The notes beneath the pieces were generated by a model, which was not told the DNA's origin, made no database searches, and saw only the letters and a program-made list of their open reading frames with translations. A stretch of 45,246 nucleotides of DNA from a virus. Made by a program: the position numbers and the translations under genes. Below, in pieces: positions 15,724 through 24,500 of the stretch (positions within the stretch are counted from its first letter, which is position 1; each line of letters begins with the position of its first letter). The DNA is taken from positions 1 through 45,246 of the IMG/VR virus record IMGVR_UViG_3300010354_000156. One strand, given 5' to 3'.

Positions 15724-16498
15724 AGCATTAGCAATGCAGGCAGCTAGCGGACTTGTTAGATTAATGGCAGGTCAGCCAGTAAGCGGTTCTATAAAAGATT
15801 CAACTGTTGCACAAATTTCAGCAGCATTATTTTATAAAACAAATATATTAGCTAAATTAACTTCAGATTTAAATTTTCAAAAAGCCTTTGGAAAAATTAT
15901 ATTTAATCAAATTAATATAGATTTTCCAAATTATATAGATTCTAAAGCTAGAACTTCTCCAAAATCTTTGCATCATGTTTATGAATGGGATAGAGTCGGA
16001 GATAAAGATGCCAGACTTTTTAAATTAAAAAAAATATCTCAAGATGGTTTATCTTTAAAAATAAATTACGAATTGTTGGATTCTAAAACTTTCGTACCAT
16101 CAGAAAACTCTAATCATAGACATGTGTTTACAAAAAAAGCATTTGTAATGGAAGAAGGAAAAACAGTTGTAATTAGCCCAAGATATTCAGAAAGATTAGT
16201 TTTTAATGTAAATGGATATACTGTGTTTATGCCAAAAGGACAATCAATATCTGTTAATAAACCTGGCGGAGTTGCAGTTAAAAATTCTTTTTTTAGTTCA
16301 TATAGATATTTTTTTACAGGGCAACTTGTAAATTTATCAATAAAAAAATCTGGATTTCAACAAATATTTAATTCTTCAATGTCTAAAGCATTAGGAATTC
16401 CAGGCCACATTAAGACTGTTAAATATAAATTTTCACCAAACACTATTGCAAGCGAGGCAGACGCAGCCCTACTTGCAGCATTTGCTGGGGTGTCATAA
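15713..16498 (+). CDS. Neck/tail-completion-like protein, unrecognised family
   Basis: 261 residues from TTG 15713, an 11-base overlap with the previous gene; an alternative ATG lies at 15734. An N-terminal Ala-rich helix is followed by SKARTSPKSLHHVYEWDRVGDKDARLFKL and a His/Asn-rich middle segment (SENSNHRHVFTKKAFVM). In many siphophages this slot holds the HK97 gp10-like neck or minor capsid protein, and the LHHVYEW segment is compatible with that group. No catalytic motif is seen. The gene is coupled to the next by a TAATG. Confidence 0.55.
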   Translation: MASEALAMQAASGLVRLMAGQPVSGSIKDSTVAQISAALFYKTNILAKLTSDLNFQKAFGKIIFNQINIDFPNYIDSKARTSPKSLHHVYEWDRVGDKDARLFKLKKISQDGLSLKINYELLDSKTFVPSENSNHRHVFTKKAFVMEEGKTVVISPRYSERLVFNVNGYTVFMPKGQSISVNKPGGVAVKNSFFSSYRYFFTGQLVNLSIKKSGFQQIFNSSMSKALGIPGHIKTVKYKFSPNTIASEADAALLAAFAGVS

Positions 16499-17007
16499 TG
16501 GTTAATTATAAATTAGATGCAATGTTTGAATTGAGAAGATATCTTTGGGAAAAACTTCATTCTAATAACATATTTGATAAAGACGACTATTGGTCTGATA
16601 ATCTAAATGAAAACATTGTGCCAATTATTCCTATACAGCAAACTCCAGAAATGAGTCAATTTTTAAGCGGCAAGAAACATATAGTTTATGATAAGATAGG
16701 AGTTTCCTACAAAGATAATTGGCTTATATGCTGTGAGCAAATTTTGTTTACGGTATACACAACAGACATATCAGAAATCGTAGAAATTAGAAATTTCATG
16801 ACCGATGAATTTAGAAGGATGGATGAGTCAGCTAAAGATATTAATTATTGGTCTGGCATATCTGATAAGTTTAAATTTCATAGTATTTTTATAGCCGATA
16901 TTTCTCCTACCAGCCCATCTGAAGAATTACAGGGATTTCTATCTACAGATATAATTTTAGAAATTCAATACTCTAGAATAACAGACAATTCTGGCAGATT
17001 TGCCTAG
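16498..17007 (+). CDS. Putative tail terminator/completion protein
   Basis: 169 residues, mixed alpha/beta, with an N-terminal helix (LDAMFELRRYLWEKLHSN), strand and turn elements around VPIIPIQQTPEM, and QILFTVYTTDISEIVEIRNFM as a typical strand-helix pair of tail-terminator proteins. These form the ring at the head-proximal end of the tail tube and stop its growth. The call relies on order (last gene before the tail tube) and overall form. The gene runs into a 103-base gap that contains the tail-tube promoter. Confidence 0.6.
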   Translation: MVNYKLDAMFELRRYLWEKLHSNNIFDKDDYWSDNLNENIVPIIPIQQTPEMSQFLSGKKHIVYDKIGVSYKDNWLICCEQILFTVYTTDISEIVEIRNFMTDEFRRMDESAKDINYWSGISDKFKFHSIFIADISPTSPSEELQGFLSTDIILEIQYSRITDNSGRFA

Positions 17008-17008
17008 T

Positions 17009-17037
17009 TTGCTTTAGGCGACTAAATACCGTAAAAT
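17009..17037 (+). promoter_or_regulatory. Promoter of the major tail protein gene
   Basis: TTGCTT (17009-17014), 17 bp, TAAAAT (17032-17037). The transcript would start near 17044, giving a leader of about 67 bases that includes an AT repeat (about 17070-17081) and a strong AGGAGG (17095-17100) ten bases before ATG 17111. Confidence 0.55.
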
Positions 17038-17110
17038 TGTCCATAGAGGAAAGGGCCTAGCCAGCCAAATATATATATATTAATTTCATGAAATAGGAGG
17101 ATAAAAACTC

Positions 17111-17797
17111 ATGGCACAATCAGCAGGTAATGCTAAAAATATTCTCGTTGGTGCGTCTCCTTTGTTTATATCAAACATTGATATTACAGAAGGATCAGCA
17201 TACAAGGAAAACGCAGAACCAGGTTCAACAGATGCAGGTGCATATAGCTCTTCTGCGTCTTATACAACAACCCTAAACGGTATTGATAGCGGAGCATTTT
17301 ACTACAGAAATGTTGGTTTTACTAATAATGGTCTTCAAATTACTTATAATCCAACATACGATTCCGTAACTGTAGATCAGCTCCTTGATACAGCAAAGCT
17401 ATTCAAGTCTGCGATGGAGGTTATGATCGCAACAGAAATGTCCGAAGGAACATTATCAAATGTTCTAGTTGTATTTGGACAGGGATCAGACACCTTGACA
17501 TCACCAACTACAGGAACACAAAATGGAAATGATGTACTCGCTCTTGCGGGTGGATCTTTAGGTGAGGCTCCAACAGAGCGTCAGCTAATTGCAGTTGGAC
17601 AAGCTCCAACAGTAGATGCTCCAAATACAGAGCGTGTATATTATGCACGTCGTGTTCTTTCAGTACAACAGTCACAGTTCTCTTTGGCTCGTACTACGCC
17701 AACCACATTTCCAGTAACATTCCGTCTTCTTCCAGATGCTTCAAAGGTCGGGCAAGAATACGGTTTAATTATTGACCGTGCTTGGACACCAGCTTAA
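17111..17797 (+). CDS. Major tail (tube) protein
   Basis: 228 residues. It sits between the tail terminator and the frameshifted assembly chaperone, the standard place of the tail-tube gene in siphophages. The sequence is beta-rich and ends with ERVYYARRVLSVQQSQFSLA and TPTTFPVTFRLLPDASKVGQ, typical of tail-tube proteins, which usually end in a strand describing the inner tube wall. Much of the gene uses CGT for Arg, unlike its neighbours, and it has its own promoter, an AGGAGG ribosome site and a terminator, all in line with a very abundant product. Confidence 0.88.
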   Translation: MAQSAGNAKNILVGASPLFISNIDITEGSAYKENAEPGSTDAGAYSSSASYTTTLNGIDSGAFYYRNVGFTNNGLQITYNPTYDSVTVDQLLDTAKLFKSAMEVMIATEMSEGTLSNVLVVFGQGSDTLTSPTTGTQNGNDVLALAGGSLGEAPTERQLIAVGQAPTVDAPNTERVYYARRVLSVQQSQFSLARTTPTTFPVTFRLLPDASKVGQEYGLIIDRAWTPA

Positions 17798-17815
17798 TAA
17801 TTAAAATTAATTATT

Positions 17816-17850
17816 AATAAATAGCCCCCAGAAATGGGGGCTTATTTATT
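17816..17850 (+). terminator. Intrinsic terminator after the tail-tube gene
   Basis: AATAAATAGCCCCC (17816-17829) pairs with GGGGGCTTATTTATT (17836-17850), with one bulged T, around a 6-base loop. The outer A/T pairs make it work in both directions. It ends exactly where the next promoter begins. Confidence 0.9.
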
Positions 17851-17877
17851 GTATCTGCAACATCCTTATGCTATAAT
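17849..17877 (+). promoter_or_regulatory. Promoter of the tail chaperone/tape measure operon
   Basis: TTGTAT (17849-17854), 17 bp, TATAAT (17872-17877) preceded by TGC, an extended -10. The -35 overlaps the last bases of the terminator. A full AAAGGAGG (17891-17898) leads to TTG 17904. Confidence 0.75.
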
Positions 17878-17903
17878 AATTTAGAATCCTAAAGGAGGAT
17901 AAA

Positions 17904-18236
17904 TTGGCTACAAAAGTATATGATGTAGAAGAAATTGAATTACAAAATGGCGCTAAGGTAAAGTTAAAGCCATTATCAATCAAGCAACTGCGTAAATTTA
18001 TGGAAGTTGTTAAAAGAACACAAGACTCAACAGATGAAAATGTTACTCTAGGTATCCTTATCGATGCATGTGCTGTAGCGCTAGAAACACAGCTACCAGA
18101 ACTTGTTGCAGACAAAGATAAATTAGAAGAGGCATTGGATGTCCCAACAATTAACCGCATTCTTGAAGTTTGTGGTGGAATTAAGATGGACGACCCAAAC
18201 CTGATAGCGGCAGCGGTTCTAGCTGGTCAGAACTAG
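17904..18236 (+). CDS. Tail assembly chaperone, short form (gpG-like)
   Basis: 110 residues from TTG 17904, five bases after a perfect AAAGGAGG. Mostly helical after a short beta start (VYDVEEIELQNGAKVKLKPL, SIKQLRKFMEVVKRTQD). Tail assembly chaperones coat the tape measure protein while the tube polymerises and do not remain in the virion. Place directly before the tape measure gene and the frameshift arrangement downstream are the diagnostic features. It ends at TAG 18234-18236 in the zero frame; a part of ribosomes should shift before that. Confidence 0.87.
   Translation: MATKVYDVEEIELQNGAKVKLKPLSIKQLRKFMEVVKRTQDSTDENVTLGILIDACAVALETQLPELVADKDKLEEALDVPTINRILEVCGGIKMDDPNLIAAAVLAGQN
18194..18200 (+). 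other. Programmed -1 ribosomal frameshift site CCCAAAC
   Basis: In the chaperone frame the bases read C-CCA-AAC, a canonical X-XXY-YYZ heptamer. A -1 slip at N99 moves ribosomes into a frame that is open from 18185 (after a TAA at 18182-18184) to the stop at 18563-18565. The heptamer lies 34 bases before the zero-frame stop. Confidence 0.88.
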
Positions 18237-18565
18237 ATTTAGCCGCATTATTAGGCGAAGTATTTCTTCTTGGGCATTGGAAGAATTACGAAGAGTTAGA
18301 AGAAAATTTATCAATGCCTGAGCTTCTTCAGACATTAAATTCAATGCATAAGAAGGAGCACAACCAGCGAAAGTTTGCAGCATCATTAAAAGGAATACAA
18401 ATAGATGATGACGCAGAAGAAAAAGAGAGTAAGACCTTTGACGATGTAAGAAGAAAGGCACTTGGTATAACGGCATCAGCAGATGATGTAGTTAGCTTAC
18501 AAGGATCTTTTGCCAGCGAAGCTGGTTTTGGAATCGGAATGGGGTTAGGATACTCTAAGGAGTAA
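18200..18565 (+). CDS. Tail assembly chaperone, frameshift extension (T part of GT)
   Basis: This frame has no start of its own near its beginning; it is reached by the -1 slip at 18194-18200 and adds 121 residues, giving a fusion of about 220. It begins PDSGSGSSWSELDLAALLG, goes on as a helical segment (VFLLGHWKNYEELEENL) and an acidic stretch, and ends GIGMGLGYSKE one base before the tape measure ATG. In lambda the fused form binds the tape measure through the T part; the same is expected here. An ATG at 18314 in this frame is only an internal Met. Confidence 0.85.
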   Translation, partial: PDSGSGSSWSELDLAALLGEVFLLGHWKNYEELEENLSMPELLQTLNSMHKKEHNQRKFAASLKGIQIDDDAEEKESKTFDDVRRKALGITASADDVVSLQGSFASEAGFGIGMGLGYSKE

Positions 18566-18566
18566 T

Positions 18567-21500
18567 ATGGCAGACGAACAAATTGTAACGAGTATAGTCG
18601 CCAAAGCTGACTTATCTAGCCTTGTGTCTGAAGTACACAGGGCTACAGCTAGTTTACAGCAATTACAAAGAGAATTAATTACATCAAATAAATCTATAGC
18701 ATCTGCAACAAAGGTTGCTAATAATTTATTTAGAGATTCTCTTATTGGTAGCGGAATGTACTCCAGCCACTTTGTCAATCTGCAATCAGATGTAGATAAA
18801 TTTGGAAAAAATCTTGATGCTGGAAGACTTAAACTTAAAGATTATTTTTCTACATTTAGAACTCATATAAAAACTTCAAAAGGATTAATTAGAGAACTTG
18901 CTCAAGAACAAGTTATGCTTCAAAATGCTGTAATGCAACCTTTGGGAAGAAATGCTCAAGGTTTAATGCAATACAATGTAATGATTCCAAGAGGTTTAGA
19001 TTTAACAAAAAATAAAATTCAATTAGCTAGAATGGAAATGCAGATAATGAATAAAGCATTATCTGAAGGAGCAACCTCATTAATAAATTGGGGTAAAAAT
19101 ACACAGTGGGCTGGACGACAGCTGACAGTAGGTCTTACAGTCCCGCTTGCAATGTTTGGTTCCCAGGCTGCAAAAGCATTTAGAGAAGCAGATCAAGAGT
19201 TAACAAGATTAGTTAAGGTTTATGGAGATTTATCAGGAAGCACATCTAAAGATTTAGCACAGATAAGAAAAGATGTTACTCAAACTGCAAAAGAATTATC
19301 TTCTACTATGGGAGTTTCTTTTAAAGAAACAATTGGGCTTGCTGCTGATATAGCCGCAACTGGACAACAAGGACAACAGCTTTTAGGATCTCTTCAGGAA
19401 ACAACCAGATTGGCTGTGCTTGGAGAGGTTGATAGAGCTGAAGCAATGAAGGCAACTTTAGCAATTCAAACAGCATTTAAATCAAACACTCAAGAACTAA
19501 CAGAATCCATTAACTTTTTAAACGCCGTAGAAAACCAAACTTCAACAACCCTTAATGATCTTGTGGAAGCAATTCCAAAAGCTGGAACTGTTGTAAAACA
19601 ATTAGGCGGAGACGTACAAGATTTAGCTTTATATTTAACAGCTATGCGTGAAGGTGGAGTAAATGCTTCAGAAGCAGCCAACGCATTAAAGTCTGGCTTA
19701 GCTTCTATGATCAACCCAACAAAACAAACAATAGGGGTAATGTCAGATTTTGGAATTGACATAATGGGAATGGTTCAACGTAATACTGGAAATACTACGG
19801 GAATGATTATGGAGTTGCAGCGAGCTTTAGATGGACTGGATCCATTAAGTAAAGCAAGAGCACTTGAGCAAATGTTTGGTAAATTTCAGTTTGCAAGAAT
19901 GGCAGCTCTTTTTAATAACTTAGGAAAAGAAGGAAGTCAAACTCTTCAGGTTATGGAGTTAATGAATGCAAGTGCTTCCCAGCTAGCTAACATAGCCAGT
20001 CGAGAATTATCGATGGTAACTGAATCTGCTTCTGGTAAATATAGAAGAGCGATAGAAGGATTGAGGGCAAGCCTTGCTGATGTTGGTGAAGAATTTTTAG
20101 GAGTAGCAACTAAATTTTTAAATGCTTTTACCAAAGTTTTAGATTTTTTTAACAATCTACCAGAACCAATTAAAAAAGCTGTAACTTATTTGGGAGGTTT
20201 TACAGCAGTAATTGGTCCAATAATTATGTTAACTGGTGTACTTGCTAACTTTTTTGGATATATAACTAAAGGCATAGTTCAATTAAGAGCATTTTTCCAA
20301 AGAGCTCATGGATGGAAAATGCTTACTCCAGAAATTATAGCTGCAGAAAAAGCATCTCAAATGGTAGAAAAAGCATTTTATTCTGATGCTAAAGCTGCAG
20401 AGGTTTTACATGGAGCATTAACTAAATTAGTTTCAGACTATATGAATCTACAAAAAGCTATGCTTACAGGGTCTGTTCCAGTAAACCCTGCTGTTAATAC
20501 AGTTGGCGGATCCACAGTTATTAATCCTTTAAGAAGAGTTGTTAATCCAAATGATCCATATGCTGGAGAAATTAATACAAGAGCAATGTCTCATATTAAC
20601 CCAAGAGATCCAAATAACCCAGCATCTATATTCGGAGGAGTTCCTGGAGCGGTTCCAGTTAATAGAGGAATTTTAAGAACTCCACAAATATTTATGCAAG
20701 ACAGACTCCCAAATATAGAAGGTTTAACTTCAGTAAAAGGAATATCTACTGGAATAGTTGCTGGAGAAGCTGCCAGATTTCACGCACTGATGGCAACTCT
20801 TGGAATGCAAACTGAAGCGGAAGTTGCTAGTTTAAAGAAAACTATTGCACTAGGTGGCACTGTAAGTGCAGAACTTTTAGATACTTTTGATGACATATTA
20901 CCAATTACAACAAGATTAGCAGACAATGCAGCAACGCAATCAGCTAGAATTGTCTCAGAACTAAGAGCTGGGAAAATGACAGTTGATGCGGCTAAAACAG
21001 AAATAATGGCTATTAATGCACAACTAGAAGCTTCTTTAAAATCAGAAGTTGCTGCATATGCTGCAGTACGTGGCAGAACAATTGATTTTACAAAAGCTCC
21101 ATTAATGAATCAGCCAGTAGTCGATGCTACTGGACAATTTACATTAAGAGATTTATACAAAAAAGAAGCAAACAGAGCTGTTATGGAAGAGTTTGGAAGA
21201 CTTCGTGGAATCAGAACATTTGGAGCCCCATACAGCATTCAAACAACTAGGTTTCCAAAATTAAATTCTGGAGGACAGGTAGAATCATTTGGACCAAATA
21301 AAACTCAAGTATCTGGCCCAACATCAATTAACTATGATGATAGATTAGGTTCTGTTCCGCTAGGTGGTTATGTATTAAATCAGCAAGCTTCAATGGACCC
21401 AGCAAATGCATCACTTGTTGCTATGGCCCCATATACTTATGAAAATGGCGGAGAGATAACAGCAGCATTAACTCCAGGGGAAATAGTATTTGGACCTAAA

Positions 21501-24500
21501 ATTCAAAGAGATCCAATGCTATATGCAGCGGTAGATGCTGCCAATAATGGATATAATTTTGGTGGACAAATAATGAGAGGCATAGGAAACTATGGAGCCT
21601 GGGATGATTATAGATCGAGAGCAGCAATAGCAGAAAGATATGACGTATCATCAAATTGGACAGAAGAGGCCAAGTTTAGAATGAAAATAAATGCAGCTTC
21701 AGCTCTTGTTTCAGTAGGAGTAGATCCTAAAGAAGCTGTTAAAATGGCACATGAAGATGTTGAAGAGGCATATACTAAATCTACATCAAAAACTTCAGGT
21801 AGAGTAAGTCGTGCTAAATTCAAACAAGAAGCTTTAAGAATTATCAAAGAAAGGCAAAGAAAATTAACTGGGCTTGGAATTCAAAATAGATTATTGGGCG
21901 TTGGCTCAGGAACTATGAATTTACATGCTTCTCAAATTGATTCAGGCTCTATAAATCTTCTTAAAGAATTAACAGGAGATAAAAACATTGTATCTAATCT
22001 TCGTGCAGGAGAAGTTGATAGAATTTATAAGTCTATTTTTGGAATCACTACAGATAATTTAAATAATTTAGAAGAAAAATCTTTGCTTGCAATGCTAAGA
22101 GATAAATCAAATAATAAATTTGCATCTGAGCATATGTCACCAAGAGACATAAAAGGTAAAACTTCTTCAAGCGGAGCTTGGGGATATAACGCAAGAGGAA
22201 ATTATCTACAGGCTATGGCTGGGGAATCAGATATTAACTGGATGCATGCTCAACTTGGAGATGTTAGAAAAAGAAAATTATGGGGTAATTTTGTTGCATT
22301 TGATAGCCCACATGCAAAATCATTAGTTGATTGGGCTGCAAAAACATCTGGGGTTGGAAATATGCAAGAGCTTCGCCAATCATTAAAAAGAGGTGCCGTA
22401 GGAAATAAATCGTTCTTAAAGTTTTTATCTTTAATTAGAAATCCAAGATTTAACTTAATGCCGAGAGCTTCTTTTGTAGATGCTAGATTAAATTCAGGAG
22501 GAGCAGTGCCTGGAGGTTCTATAAGACACGGAAGATATGGATATGGATTAAATCCAATGTCGTTATTAACTCCAGAAAAAATGCTTAATGTTTTGCGTAC
22601 ATCTAAAGAACTTAGTAGCAAAGCAGCACTTGGAGAATTTGCAAACATGTCTCCAGCTTCTTATAGTCATCAAATTATGCCAAGTTCTGGAAAAAGTTAT
22701 CCAATTCCTGGAGTTTCTGGTATATATAAAAATGATAAGGGAGATTTAGTATTTTTTAAAGGTGTTCCAAATGAAATTACTGCAAAAGCAGAAATGTATG
22801 GAACCAGAATGGCCAGAGAGGTATTTGGATTAGATTCTCCAAATCAAACAGTTAGAACTATATTAAATCCATTCGATCCAGCTAGAAAGAGCAAATTGTT
22901 AGGATTGGAATCCCCTTTTGATTCCAGGTTTTCAGCTGGTGGAACTAAATTTACAGAAGATCAAATGATTAGACAAACTGTTGCTTCTTTATTAATGGGC
23001 AATAAAGATTTGTCCAAGTCTAATGTTTTTGGAAACGTGTTAGCTGATGTTGGACCAGCAGGAGTATTCCCTAGAGCATCAATGAATACCGCTTTTGCAG
23101 AATCAATGAATTCAATGGAAAAACAGGCAATGATAAACCTTCTTGCCGTGAGAGGTGGAGCAAGAAAAGATTTTGCACACAACACATCTTCAATAGCAGC
23201 AGGAATGTCTCCAAGACAATATGGCGCAAAAATGAAATCAGCTATGAAAAAAATGCATCCAAAGCTACAAGCATTTATTAATTCACTTCCAGAATCTGAC
23301 AGAGCTCCATATATAGCAATGCTAGCAAGACTTGAAGATGGAATGAATGTTAACTGGAGCAAATATCAATCAATTCATGCTAATCCAGCTTTTAATAAAG
23401 GCGGAGGAGTTATTAGTCGAAATAGGTCTTCATACGGAAATAGAAAGCCAGCAGGTTTTAGAGAAGGAGAAATGGGAACAGGCAGAACAGCTAGAAGAAG
23501 GGGAACTTTTGGAGTTTATAATCCTGGCAATGTAATGTTTGATCGCATAGCAGATCCATTAGAAACAGCAATGCTTCAGGCTAGAGCTGGCTTAATGACA
23601 TATGGATCTCAGCTTAAAGATTCAGGAATAATGATAGCGGAAACTTCTAAAGCCATGGCAATACAAACTAGGGCTGGCTTAATGGCATATGTTGCACAAA
23701 CTAAATCCGCAGCAACAACGTTAGCAAGTACTGGAAGATACATTGGACTTAGAACAAGAATTCTTATGGACAACATGTCTACTAAATTAAATCCTTTAAG
23801 GCTAGAAGCTTATCAACAACACAGAGAAGCTGGAACACTTCAAACTCATTATAAGCCTGGAATGATAACTGGACCAATTGGATTGACTCCATGGCAACAA
23901 CAATCACTTCAAGATGGTAGACAACTAGAAAGCAGAAAATTAGGATATTATGGTTTTAGAAAAACTGAATATCGTTTAGATGGACAAAACATATCAAGAG
24001 CAGAAGCCCAAAGACAAGGATTGGTTGCCCCAAGAGGCAGTATTGGCTATGGCGGACAAATGGCAATGGGTATGGCAGGAATGGCAGCAGGAAGTGCTTT
24101 AATGTCTCAGGGCAAAACTGGTTTAGGAATGGGCCTGATGATGGGATCAAGCATAATTCCTATGATGATGCCACAAATTATTGCCGCATTAACTAAGTTA
24201 AAAATGAGCATGATTGCTGTTGCTTCTGTATTTAAAGCAGGAACATTTAGCGTGAACACCTTTGTAACAGCATTAACGAAAATAAAATCCGCTGGTCCGT
24301 TAATAATAATAACAGCAATAATAACAGCTCTTGGAATTTTAATTAAAAAAACAAGAGAGTGGAATAGGGATGCTCAGCTAAGATTTGGAATGAATGCTAA
24401 ATCAGCAGAAGAGGCTGGAATAAAATACACTAGCTTGGCTGATAAGATGAAACTTGTTGCACAAAGACAGGCTTCTTTACAAAATGTTGGTAAGGGTGGA

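Noticed and set aside
17040-17110. tRNA or riboswitch in the gap before the tail-tube gene
   Set aside because: No cloverleaf or conserved riboswitch core; the AT repeat and AGGAGG look like an ordinary leader.
18314-18565. Independent small gene starting at ATG 18314
   Set aside because: The same frame is open upstream to 18185 and is joined to the chaperone by the CCCAAAC slip; there is no good ribosome site at 18314.
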